A DNA stretch of 22,936 bases, from positions 1 to 22,936 of the forward strand of contig WTJQ01000338.1 in assembly GCA_011524785.1 (NCBI GenBank), in the 5' to 3' direction. A model generated the notes under the pieces. It was not told the origin of the DNA and ran no database searches. It saw only the letters and a list, made by a program, of their open reading frames with translations. Shown here one piece after another: positions 14,239 to 21,877 of this stretch; position 1 is the stretch's first letter, and each line of letters begins with the position of its first letter. This stretch comes from Planctomycetota bacterium (GTDB lineage Bacteria > Planctomycetota > UBA1135 > GCA-002686595). The position numbers were made by a program, and so were the translations under genes.

Positions 14239-16967
14239 GCCTCCTCCTCCTGCTCGGCGAGGTCGAGACCGTGGCCGACCAGGTAGCCCTCGAAGGGATC
14301 GAACGGCCGGAAGCGCTCGTCGGGTCCGGGCAGCTGGCCCGACAGGATCGCCTCGGCGATCTCGGAGGCGCGCTCGAGGGCGCTCGGCACCAGGTCCGCC
14401 AGTCCCTCCCAGTCCTGGAACCGGGTGCTCTTCTCGTCGGGCCCGAGGCAGACGTAGCCCCCGTGCACGCGGGCCGCGCCGATGCGCTGCCGTGCGAGGT
14501 GGACGTAGAGCGGGAGCTGGAGGTCCACCCAGACGTCGTCCTTGAGGTGCACCTTCGCAGGGTCGCGCAGGCTGGAGACGCTCTTGTAGTCGAGCAGGCA
14601 GAAGCTCCCGTCCTCGTGCTGGTCGATGCGGTCGATCGAGCCGTGCACGCCCATGCGCCCGCACGGCAGGCGCACCGGGTCCTCCGGGCGCCACTCCACC
14701 TCCACCACGCGCCAGCCGCTGCTCGCCCGCGTCGCCTGCCGGGTCGCGAACAGCTGGAGGCGATGCCGGGCCTGGTCGAGCTGGAGGGCGACGGCCGCGC
14801 GGGGGCTCGCACCGAATCGGCGCTCGGCGACCGCGGTGAGCTCGGCCTCCAGGGCGCTGAAGAGGACCTCGGGGTCGTCGCACGCGCACAGGTCCTCGCG
14901 CGCCAGGACCTCGAGGACGCGATGGAGGAGCGTGCCGAAGGCGGCGCTGTCGAGCTCGCGGGCCTCGTCCGTGCACGCCCGCAGCCGGAGCTCGTTGCCC
15001 ACGTGGAAGAGCAGGGGGGCCTGCAGCCACTTGCGGAAGCCGGTCACCGGAACGCTCTCGAGGGGAGCATGGGCGCGAATCCGGACCGGCGCTGCCAGCG
15101 GGGGTCGCGCAGGGCTCGCGACCGCGACGCGCGCGCCCCCCTCGGTCCAGTGCCGGACGCGAACTGCGGTCTGGGCGGCGGCGGCTCGCAGCAGGAGGCG
15201 GCTGGGCAGCGTCGGGTCCCCGCCGCTCCCCAGCCGCGGCGCCATCCACGTGGTGCGCCGCGAGCGCTGGAGGACCTCGGCGAGGTGCAGGTCCCGCGCC
15301 AGGCGATCGTCGTCCGCCGGCAGGTCGAGATCCCGGCGAAGCGCGGGAGGAAGCAGGGAGTCGAGGCGCGGCGATGCAGGGACGAGGCCCTCGAGGGCCG
15401 AGGTCACCACGAGGCGCGGAGCCGGGTCCATCACGAGCTCGAGCCAGCCGAGGGCCTCGACCGTCGGCGCGGTGCCGGAAGGAGCAGGGGGAGGAACGCG
15501 CGCGTCCTCGGCCGCTTGGAGGACGCGCTCGAGGTGGTCCGCAGCCGAGGAGCCGGAGCTGATCTCCTTCGGCACGCTCTCCAGGTCCTCCAGGAGCCGC
15601 GCGAGCTGGCGCAGGGCCTCCACCCGCGGCTGGTCCGCGGGGTCGTCGGCGTCGAGCTCCGCCGAGGGAGCGACGGCCTCGAGGAGGGCGCGCAGGCCCG
15701 CGAGGGTCGCGCCTCGCTCCCGCGCGGCGACGAGGGGCTGCAGGACCTCCCCGGTGGCCTCGAGCGCGCGCTGGATCCGCTGGTTGCGCTCCAGCTCCCG
15801 ACGACGCGTCCCGAGGAGCTCCCCGTCGAGGTCGTTCGCGAGGTGCTCGGTCGCATAGGCGTCGAGGTCCCCGATCGGGACGGGCGCGCCGTCCATCAGG
15901 CGCTCGAGAGCGGCCTCGAACCAGGGATGGCGCCAGAGGTCGGAGAACGTGCGCGCGCCCGGCTCACGCAGCGCGGCCGCCAGGAGACGCAGCAGGCGCA
16001 GCTCGGGGGTGCGCGGCAGGGGCGTCCCGGAGCCATCGCGCAGGGTGACGCCCTGGCGTGCGAAGGCGTCGGTGAGCTCGGGCAGGGTCGCCGGGTCGAG
16101 GATCCCGACCGCCGCGTCCCCATCGACGGGGACGCCCTCCAGCGCGCGGACGGCGGCCTCCGCCTGGGTCGGCAGGTCGGCCACGACGCTCCAGTCCTCG
16201 AGCGGGACGTCGAGGGTCCGCTCGAGCCAGGCGGAGCGCACGAGGCGCCCCCGCTCGTCGAAGAGCCCGGGCTCGTCCTCCGGAGCGAGGACCAGGTGGT
16301 GCAGCGCGCCGTCGAGGGCCTCGAGGACGCCGTCCCGCAGGGGCTGCGGCTCGGCGAGATCCACGAGGACCACCCGGGCTCCGTGCCGCACGCGGCCCTC
16401 GGCAAGAGCCCGCCTTCGGAGATCGTGCGGGTCGTGCAGGCCCGCCCGCTCCAGCAGGGCTCGGTACTCGCCCTGCAGGCGCCCGAAGAGCCCCCACCGC
16501 TCGCGCTCCCGCGGGCGAGTCGCGAGGACCTCGCAGCCGAGGACTTGGTCGAGGTCGAGGCCGGCGCCCACGAGATCGCTGTGGGCCTGGCGGAGCTGCG
16601 CGGCGAGGCTGCTGAAGCGTGCGTCCTCGTCCGCCCCCACGCGTGCGCCCGCCAGCAGGCGCAGCTCCGCGGGCGCAGCGCCACGCAGGACCTGCTCCCA
16701 GCAGAGGGTCCGGGTGAGGCGGGACGCCGGCTCCCCGTCGAGCTCCAGCAGGCGGTCCGTGAGGGCACCGCCCGTGAGCAGCTCGGGGATGCCGCTCCCC
16801 AGCGGCTCCGCGGCCAGCGCGCGGCGGAGGGTCCGCACCGCGCGGCCGCCGGGGAGGGCCACCAGCCATGCGTGGAGCTCGTCCCCCAGCTCCTTCCTCA
16901 GCCACTCCGCGATCCGCGGGATCGGCGGACCGTCCCATCCGAGGTGGTGCACCGAGCAGCGAGCCAT
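14235..16967 (-). CDS. addB: AddB-type double-strand-break repair subunit with RecB-like nuclease domain
   Basis: The protein has 910 residues from the ATG at 16967. The frame extends to 17069 but would then run into the tRNA gene, so the longer start is rejected. The N-terminus has LVALPGGRAVRTLRRAL (35-51) where an active helicase would have a Walker A P-loop. That resembles the inactive-helicase AddB type rather than a motor. The body has DPAPRLVVTSALEGLVPASP. The nuclease domain begins after VTGFRKWLQAPLLF (641-654) and includes AFGTLLHRVLEVL (676-688, H682), SIDRID (778-783) and LLDYKS (D793, K795). Cysteines expected for the AddB iron-sulfur cluster are not in place: the usual CP before the nuclease is AP, and only C840 follows DYK. 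It overlaps addA by 4 bp and probably shares its mRNA. The tRNA gene lies 69 bp upstream on the same strand. Confidence 0.86.
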   Translation of the reverse strand: MARCSVHHLGWDGPPIPRIAEWLRKELGDELHAWLVALPGGRAVRTLRRALAAEPLGSGIPELLTGGALTDRLLELDGEPASRLTRTLCWEQVLRGAAPAELRLLAGARVGADEDARFSSLAAQLRQAHSDLVGAGLDLDQVLGCEVLATRPRERERWGLFGRLQGEYRALLERAGLHDPHDLRRRALAEGRVRHGARVVLVDLAEPQPLRDGVLEALDGALHHLVLAPEDEPGLFDERGRLVRSAWLERTLDVPLEDWSVVADLPTQAEAAVRALEGVPVDGDAAVGILDPATLPELTDAFARQGVTLRDGSGTPLPRTPELRLLRLLAAALREPGARTFSDLWRHPWFEAALERLMDGAPVPIGDLDAYATEHLANDLDGELLGTRRRELERNQRIQRALEATGEVLQPLVAARERGATLAGLRALLEAVAPSAELDADDPADQPRVEALRQLARLLEDLESVPKEISSGSSAADHLERVLQAAEDARVPPPAPSGTAPTVEALGWLELVMDPAPRLVVTSALEGLVPASPRLDSLLPPALRRDLDLPADDDRLARDLHLAEVLQRSRRTTWMAPRLGSGGDPTLPSRLLLRAAAAQTAVRVRHWTEGGARVAVASPARPPLAAPVRIRAHAPLESVPVTGFRKWLQAPLLFHVGNELRLRACTDEARELDSAAFGTLLHRVLEVLAREDLCACDDPEVLFSALEAELTAVAERRFGASPRAAVALQLDQARHRLQLFATRQATRASSGWRVVEVEWRPEDPVRLPCGRMGVHGSIDRIDQHEDGSFCLLDYKSVSSLRDPAKVHLKDDVWVDLQLPLYVHLARQRIGAARVHGGYVCLGPDEKSTRFQDWEGLADLVPSALERASEIAEAILSGQLPGPDERFRPFDPFEGYLVGHGLDLAEQEEEA

Positions 16968-17035
16968 GGCGCGCCAGTCTAGGTCGTGGTCCGCGCGGCA
17001 CCAACGGACGTGCAAAGCAGCGGGAGGGTCGCGGA

Positions 17036-17112
17036 TGGTGGGCCCCGTGGGACTCGAACCCACGACCAAGCGATTATGAGTCGCCTGCTCTAACCGACTG
17101 AGCTAGGGGCCC
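17036..17112 (-). tRNA. ileX: tRNA-Ile2 with CAT anticodon (lysidine type, reads AUA)
   Basis: A complete 77-base cloverleaf is present, with the 3' CCA encoded. The acceptor stem GGGCCCC/GGGGCCC has 7 perfect pairs, the D stem is GCTC/GAGC, the anticodon stem GGCGA/TCGCT encloses loop CTCATAA, and the T arm is GTGGG TTCGAGT CCCAC. The anticodon is CAT, which by itself would suggest Met. However, the D arm, anticodon arm (GGCGACTCATAATCGCT) and variable loop TGGTC match the well-known bacterial tRNA-Ile2, whose C34 is changed to lysidine by TilS so that it reads AUA. The identity call rests on my recall of the Escherichia coli sequence and is an inference. It sits 69 bp upstream of addB on the same strand. 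AUA is rare at this GC content, so demand for this tRNA should be low. Confidence 0.93.
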
Positions 17113-17178
17113 TCCGGGCGGGGGCGAGGGTAGCCTCTCCCCCTCCCCACCGGGTCCCAAGGAGCGACCCCCGCGACG

Positions 17179-17685
17179 ATGGACGAGCTGCAGCGCCTGA
17201 TCGAGACCCTGACCGCCATGGAGACCCTGATGGAGCAGGAGGGGGAGGCGCTGCACCGCGTGCAGCCCGACCGCTCCGGCTGGTCGGCGGCGCAGCACTT
17301 CTACCACCTCGCCCTCGCGACCGACCTGGGCCTGCGCAACGTGCGCTCGCTCGTGGCCGGCAAGGGACGGCTCATCGACCACGAGGCGCCGCCCAGCACG
17401 CGGATGCCCGAGCTCGTCGCCCTCGGTCACTTCCCCGAGGGGGCCCAGGCCCCGCGGATCGTGACGCCGCCCGAGGCGGTCAACCCGGAGTTCCTCGCCA
17501 CGGAGCTGGCGGCGGCCAAGGAGGCGGCGGCCCGCATCGCGGCGACGGGCGCCGACCTCGCGGCCGTCGAGGGGCGCGTCGTGCACCAGGACCTGGGCGC
17601 CATGGATGCGGCCCAGTGGGCGACCTTCGCTCGGATGCACGCGGAGCACCACCTGGCGCTGGGCCAGCGCGTGCTGGGTTCTTGA
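17179..17685 (+). CDS. DinB-fold (DinB_2-like) small protein
   Basis: The protein has 168 residues and looks like a four-helix bundle of the DinB/YfiT superfamily. The first His cluster is WSAAQHFYHLALA (H40, H43) and the last helix has FARMHAEHHLALGQRVLG (H154, H157, H158), the spacing expected for the three-His metal site. Members include thiol-dependent S-transferases and many proteins of unknown role, several of them stress-related. The catalysed reaction cannot be told from sequence. The ATG start is supported by reading frame only: AAGGAG at 17159-17164 is 14 bases upstream, farther than usual. It is divergent from the tRNA gene (66 bp) and convergent with the M20 peptidase gene. The DUF1569 branch is an alternative name. 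Confidence 0.66.
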   Translation: MDELQRLIETLTAMETLMEQEGEALHRVQPDRSGWSAAQHFYHLALATDLGLRNVRSLVAGKGRLIDHEAPPSTRMPELVALGHFPEGAQAPRIVTPPEAVNPEFLATELAAAKEAAARIAATGADLAAVEGRVVHQDLGAMDAAQWATFARMHAEHHLALGQRVLGS

Positions 17686-17702
17686 GGGCCGAGGGGGCCC
17701 TC
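17684..17702 (+). terminator. Hairpin at the end of the DinB-fold gene
   Basis: GAGGGCC (17684-17690) and GGCCCTC (17696-17702) pair perfectly over 7 bp around a GAGGG loop, starting within the stop codon of the DinB-fold gene. It sits in the 87-bp space between two convergent genes, where a terminator is expected. No T-run follows, so Rho-independent termination would be weak. Confidence 0.42.
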
Positions 17703-17772
17703 GCGTCGGGGCCTCGACACGGAGCGACCCCGGGCCGGCTCGAGCGAGGGGCGGCGCCCGTCCCCGCAGCCC

Positions 17773-19230
17773 TCAGCCGGCCTCGGCCGCTCGCTCCGCG
17801 TGCCGGGCCAGCACGTCGGCGACGCAGCAGGTCAGACGCTCGGCGAACTCGAGGTGCAGGAACTCGTTGGGCCCGTGGGCGTTGGAGCCGGGGCCGAGGA
17901 CACCCGTGATCAGGAACTGCGCCTCGGGGAACTGCGCCCCCAGCATCCCCATGAACGGGATCGTGCCGCCCTCCCCCATCTGCACGGCGCCGTGACCGTC
18001 GAAGTGGGTGCGGGAGGCCTGGTCCACCGCCTCCTCGAGCCAGGCAGCCAGGGGCGGTGCCTCCCAGCCAGGAGCGCCGTCGATCACGTCGGCGGTGACG
18101 CGCGCCCCGTAGGGCGGATCGGCCTCGAGCGCGGTCTTCACGGCCTGGCCCGCGCGCGCCGGGTCGGAGGTCGGCGGCAGGCGGAGCGACAGCTTGAGGG
18201 TCGTGCGCGGGCGCATGACGTTGCCCGCCTGCTCGAGCTGGGGCAGGCCGTCCTGTCCGGTCGTGGCGAGCTGCGGCCGCCAGGTGCGGTTGAGGACGAG
18301 CTCCGGCCCGTCGGTGCAGACAGGGCCCGCGCCCTCGTGCCAGGGGAAGCGCGCATGCACCGCGTCCCCCAGCACCTCGGCCGCGACCCGCGCCTGGGCG
18401 ACGCGCCCCTCGGGGATGGGCTCGTGCAGCTCCTCGACGAGGATGCGTCCGGTGGCGGAGTCCTCGAGGCGATCGAGGAGCTGGCGAGCGACGCGGAAGC
18501 TGGACGGGACCACGCCACTCGCGTCGCCGGAGTGCACGCCCTCACGGATCACCTCGACCGTGAGGTTCACGATCAGATTGCCCCGCAGGGAGCTGGTCAG
18601 CCACAGCTGGTCGTAGTTGCCGGCGCCCGAGTCGAGGCACACGACGAGCTCAGGCGCGCCGATCCGCGGGGCGAGGTGCTCGACGTAGGCCGGCAGGTCG
18701 AAGGAGCCGCTCTCCTCGCAGGCCTCGATGAGGACCACGCAGCGAGCGTGCGGCACGCCCTGGGCCTGGAGGGCCTCGATCGCGCAGAGCGAGGAGAAGG
18801 CCGAGTAGCCGTCGTCGGCTCCACCGCGACCGTAGAGCTTGCCGTCCTCGATGTGCGGGACCCAGGGGCCCAGCCCCTCGCGCCAGCCCTCCATCTCGGG
18901 CTGCTTGTCCAGGTGGCCGTAGAGGAGGACGGTGCCCGGCGCCGTCCCGGGGATCTCCATCAGGATCACCGGCGTGCGCCCGTCGAGCTCGACCACCTCG
19001 ACGGTGAGCCCCTGGATCGGGCGCGCGCGGCACCAGTCGGCGATCAGCTCGACCGCGCGGTGCATGTGGCCGTGCGCCGCCCAGTCCGGGTCGAAGTGCG
19101 GCGACTTGTTCGGGATGCGGACGTACTCCACCAGGGTCGGGACGATGGTCGCCTCGAACTCGCGCGCCACGTGCGCGCGGAGGGAGCCGGGGTCGAGCGT
19201 CGCGGAGTCGGTCGTGGCAGGGGGCGTCAT
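17773..19230 (-). CDS. M20 family dipeptidase-like metallopeptidase
   Basis: The protein has 485 residues, normal for the M20 CNDP/dipeptidase branch. The zinc-site pattern is complete: LLYGHLDKQPE (H106, D108), LYGRGGADDGYS (D139), EACEESGS (E172, E173), LDSGAGNY (D200) and GSNAHGPNEFLHL (H452). GVHSGDASGVVPSS (231-244) marks the lid/dimerisation domain. It should hydrolyse dipeptides or similar amides in the cytoplasm, since no signal peptide is present; the substrate is not evident. The ATG at 19230 has GAGGAA about 7 bases upstream. It is divergent from the 200-residue unknown gene, with only 38 bp between the starts, so promoters must overlap the coding ends. Confidence 0.92.
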   Translation of the reverse strand: MTPPATTDSATLDPGSLRAHVAREFEATIVPTLVEYVRIPNKSPHFDPDWAAHGHMHRAVELIADWCRARPIQGLTVEVVELDGRTPVILMEIPGTAPGTVLLYGHLDKQPEMEGWREGLGPWVPHIEDGKLYGRGGADDGYSAFSSLCAIEALQAQGVPHARCVVLIEACEESGSFDLPAYVEHLAPRIGAPELVVCLDSGAGNYDQLWLTSSLRGNLIVNLTVEVIREGVHSGDASGVVPSSFRVARQLLDRLEDSATGRILVEELHEPIPEGRVAQARVAAEVLGDAVHARFPWHEGAGPVCTDGPELVLNRTWRPQLATTGQDGLPQLEQAGNVMRPRTTLKLSLRLPPTSDPARAGQAVKTALEADPPYGARVTADVIDGAPGWEAPPLAAWLEEAVDQASRTHFDGHGAVQMGEGGTIPFMGMLGAQFPEAQFLITGVLGPGSNAHGPNEFLHLEFAERLTCCVADVLARHAERAAEAG

Positions 19231-19268
19231 GGGGTGTTCCTCGCGGACCTCGATGGTAGCGTGCGTCC

Positions 19269-19871
19269 ATGGCGCCGACCGTCCGCCTCGCGCCGCGCGC
19301 CGCCCTCGAGCGGCTGCCGGTCCCCGACGCCCTGCTCCGCTTCCTGGCCGAGCAGGGCCTCGACCTGGCGCACCTGCGCGGGACCTGCCAGCACCCGGAC
19401 CTGGCCGAGCGGCTGGAGCGCCTCGGGCTGCGAGCGGGCGACGACCTCACGGTCCTCCCGCTGGGTGCAGCGCGGAGCGGAGTCTCCTTCGACCCGGGGA
19501 CGGCGACTCGCGCCCTGCTGGTCGACCACAGGCTGCGCGTCACCCCGGGGGGCCCGGTGGCCCTGACGGAGGCCTGGCTCGCCGAGCGCCACGGCAGCGA
19601 CCCGGCGGGCGACGACGGGGACGGGCTCCGGATCGCCGCGTCCCTCGACGGGAGCCCCGCCGGGGAGGGGAGCCGCTGGGAGGTCCTGGCGGTCGAGCAG
19701 CGAGTCCTCGAGCAGGCCCTCACCCTCGAGGACCTCGCCAGCATCCTGAGCGGCGGCCAGGTCCAGCGCGTGGACCTCGGCCTCCGGGCTCGCGCTGGCG
19801 CGCACGAGGTGGGGTTCGTGGAGGTCGAGTCCGTCCTCACGACGGTCCTCCTCCAGCGGAGGCCGCGTTGA
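19269..19871 (+). CDS. Hypothetical 200-residue protein coupled to the PHP lipoprotein gene
   Basis: I do not recognise this protein. It has 200 residues, no signal peptide and no membrane segment, and is rich in Leu, Ala and Arg with a mostly helical first third (LERLPVPDALLRFLAEQGLD, 14-33). No metal or catalytic motif stands out. Two cytosolic-looking blocks, RAGDDLTVLPLG and ALLVDHRLRVTPGGP, are followed by an acidic linker (GSDPAGDDGDG) and a second domain. Its stop codon overlaps the TTG start of the PHP lipoprotein (TTGA), so the pair is likely made together. The ATG at 19269 lacks a clear Shine-Dalgarno. It is convincing as a gene because of this coupling and the tight divergent packing with the peptidase gene. 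Confidence 0.7.
   Translation: MAPTVRLAPRAALERLPVPDALLRFLAEQGLDLAHLRGTCQHPDLAERLERLGLRAGDDLTVLPLGAARSGVSFDPGTATRALLVDHRLRVTPGGPVALTEAWLAERHGSDPAGDDGDGLRIAASLDGSPAGEGSRWEVLAVEQRVLEQALTLEDLASILSGGQVQRVDLGLRARAGAHEVGFVEVESVLTTVLLQRRPR
19850..19867 (+). promoter_or_regulatory. Ribosome binding site of the PHP lipoprotein, inside a small hairpin
   Basis: GGAGG at 19858-19862 lies 5 bases before the TTG start at 19868, which decides that start. It is preceded by CCTCC at 19850-19854, so the two can form a perfect 5-bp stem with the loop AGC. The hairpin lies within the end of the upstream gene. A ribosome finishing that gene would open it, which fits translational coupling of the two genes. Occlusion strength is not measured. 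Confidence 0.55.
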
Positions 19872-21877
19872 GTCGCGCGGCCCGGCGTCCTGCTGCGGCC
19901 CTGCTCGCCTTGGCGTGGAGTGGCTGCGGAGGCGAGCCCGGGTCCGAACCCGCCGGCGGCCAGGAGCCCGTGGCCGCGCGCCCGAACGACCCCGCGCCGC
20001 CGACGGCGCGGTGGGACCAGGTCGAGCAGCTGCGCGCCGGACGCGACGCTCCCCGGCACCCGGGCGACGGCGGCGGGACGGCGCGCCTGGTCCTTCCCGA
20101 GGGGGAGCGCGCCACCGTCCCCGTGAGCACGCCGCGCACCTGGACCGTCGAGCTGACCGTCGGACCCGAGGGGATCGCGGTCGGCGGTGGGATCTACCTC
20201 ATGCCCGAGCCCTTCTGGGGCTGGAGCACGCCGCAGGACCGGGCGCCAGGGCGCGTCGGGTTCACGACCGCGAGCACCGGCGCCGAGGGGGTGGAGCTGG
20301 ACTGCACCGCCGGCGGCGGTCTGTTCCTCGCCACCGTCAGCGGTCGTGCCCTGGTTGCCGGCGAGACGGTCACCCTCGTGTACGGCGCGGGGGACGGTGC
20401 CCTCTCCGACCGCCACGCCGAGCGAGCCGCGCGGCTCTGGGTCGCGGTCGACGCCGACGGGGACGGCGTGCGGCGCGTGCTGGAGGACTCCCCCACCATC
20501 GAGGTCGTCGCCGGACCGCCGGCCCTGCTCTCGGCCGTGGGCCCCGCGACGCTGCGACCCGGGGAGCGAGCGAGCCTGCGCATCGCGGTCCTCGACGCGC
20601 TCGCGAATCGGGGCGTCGCGCGGACCGCGGGCATGCTGACGATCGAGGGTGCCCCAGCGGACTGGGACCTCGAGGCCACTCACGAGCTCACCGAGGAAGC
20701 GGCCGGCGTCCTCGAGGTGCCGCTCCGCGCAGGGGGCGAGGGGATCGTCCGGCTCAGGGTCACGTTCGACGGCGTCGACCCGCCCCTCGAGACGCGCGTG
20801 GCCCCGATCCGCGTGACGCGCACGCTGCCGCGCGTGCGCTGGGCCGACCTGCACGGTCACTCGGGGCTCTCGGACGGGACGGGCACGCCCGACGACTGGT
20901 ACCGCTACGCACGCGAGGTGGCCGGGTTGGATATCGCGGCGCTCACCGACCACGACCACTTCGGCGTGCGCTTCCTCGATGAGGAGAACGGCCTCTGGGA
21001 GGAGCTGGTGGCCACGGCCGCGCGCCACCACGACCCGGGCGCCTTCGTCACCCTGCCCGCCTACGAGTGGACCAGCTGGATCCACGGCCACCGTCACGTC
21101 CTGCACTTCGCGGACACCGGCCCCCTGCTGTCCTCACTGGACGAGGCCACGGAGCGGCCCGACCAGCTGTGGGACGCCCTGAGGGACCTCCCCGCGATCA
21201 CCCTGGCGCACCACTCCTCGGGTGACCCGATCCCGACCAACTGGAGCTTCGCGCCCGACCCCGTGCTCGAGCCGGTGACCGAGATCGCCAGCGTGCACGG
21301 CTCGAGCGAGGCGGCCGACGGTCCCCAGGCGGTACGCGGTAGCCGGCCCGGGCGCTACGTGCGGGACCAGCTGAACGGCGGGGTCCAGCTGGGCTTCGTG
21401 GCCTCGGGCGATGGTCACGACGGCCACCCAGGGCTCGCCCACCGCTCCCCGGTCTACGGCGCGCTCGGCGCGCGGCGGATCGGCACCGGCGGGCTCGCCG
21501 GGCTCGAGTGCGAGGAGCTGGACCGCGCGTCCGTGCTGGAGGCACTCCGCGCGCGCCGGACCTATGCGACCAACGGGCCGCGCATCCTCCTCCACGTCCG
21601 CCTCGCGGGGGAGCCTCCGGGCGCCGGGGTGTCCGCGGGTGTCGAGCCGGTCCTCGAGGTGGACCTGCGGGGAACGGCCGCCCTCGCGCGCGCCGTGATC
21701 GTGCGGGACGGCGAGCTCTTCGAGCTGGAGCTCGGTGGGGCCGAGGATCCCCGCGAGCTCGTGGGCTCCTACGCGCTGCCCGGAGGAGCCCTGCAGCCAG
21801 GGGACTACGCCTACCTGCGCGTCGAACAGGTCGACGGCGGCTGCGTCTGGTCGAGCCCCTGGTTCGGGACTCCCTAG
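19868..21877 (+). CDS. PHP-domain lipoprotein (DUF3604/CehA-like metallohydrolase)
   Basis: The protein has 669 residues from a TTG start. The frame is open much farther upstream, but only here does a lipoprotein signal begin (SRAARRPAAALLALAWSGC, Cys20), with GGAGG 5 bases before it. Trp at -3 of the lipobox is unusual. Residues 80-315 look like a beta-rich region with a domain that ends in TRTLPRVRWADL. The PHP catalytic part follows: ADLHGHSGLSDG (326-337, H329, H331), ALTDHDHF (358-365), PAYEW (398-401, E400), AHHSSGDP (447-454), SVHGSSE (475-481) and SGDGHDGHPG (513-522). The protein ends with WSSPWFGTP, the C-terminal pattern of DUF3604-like proteins. PHP domains are metal-dependent phosphoesterases or amidohydrolases; here the enzyme would sit on the membrane surface, with unknown substrate. 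Its stop shares CTAG with the convergent cyclase gene. Confidence 0.82.
   Translation: MSRAARRPAAALLALAWSGCGGEPGSEPAGGQEPVAARPNDPAPPTARWDQVEQLRAGRDAPRHPGDGGGTARLVLPEGERATVPVSTPRTWTVELTVGPEGIAVGGGIYLMPEPFWGWSTPQDRAPGRVGFTTASTGAEGVELDCTAGGGLFLATVSGRALVAGETVTLVYGAGDGALSDRHAERAARLWVAVDADGDGVRRVLEDSPTIEVVAGPPALLSAVGPATLRPGERASLRIAVLDALANRGVARTAGMLTIEGAPADWDLEATHELTEEAAGVLEVPLRAGGEGIVRLRVTFDGVDPPLETRVAPIRVTRTLPRVRWADLHGHSGLSDGTGTPDDWYRYAREVAGLDIAALTDHDHFGVRFLDEENGLWEELVATAARHHDPGAFVTLPAYEWTSWIHGHRHVLHFADTGPLLSSLDEATERPDQLWDALRDLPAITLAHHSSGDPIPTNWSFAPDPVLEPVTEIASVHGSSEAADGPQAVRGSRPGRYVRDQLNGGVQLGFVASGDGHDGHPGLAHRSPVYGALGARRIGTGGLAGLECEELDRASVLEALRARRTYATNGPRILLHVRLAGEPPGAGVSAGVEPVLEVDLRGTAALARAVIVRDGELFELELGGAEDPRELVGSYALPGGALQPGDYAYLRVEQVDGGCVWSSPWFGTP

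Noticed and set aside
14239..15249. Upstream extension of addA to 1378 codons
   Set aside because: The extra 337 codons lie inside addB in another frame. The ATG at 14238, with its ATGA overlap and AGGAGG, is the proper start.
14211..16982. Open frame of 923 codons on the plus strand opposite addB
   Set aside because: It is a shadow of AddB, which shows nuclease motifs and a 4-bp overlap with addA.
16968..17069. Upstream extension of addB beginning MVVGSSPTGPT
   Set aside because: The extension is read from within the tRNA gene, where such peptides commonly arise from the T arm. The ATG at 16967 gives a normal beginning.
17036..17112. tRNA gene as a possible integration site
   Set aside because: No integrase, no second copy of the tRNA 3' end and no change in gene style are seen in the flanking DNA.
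17113..17178. Promoter for the tRNA on the minus strand
   Set aside because: TTGGGA (17160-17155) and TACCCT (17132-17127) are 22 bases apart, too far for a normal sigma-70 promoter.
18932..19867. Long upstream extension of the PHP gene frame (about 312 codons)
   Set aside because: It overlaps the M20 gene on the other strand and the 200-residue gene. The TTG at 19868 has a ribosome site and begins a lipoprotein signal.
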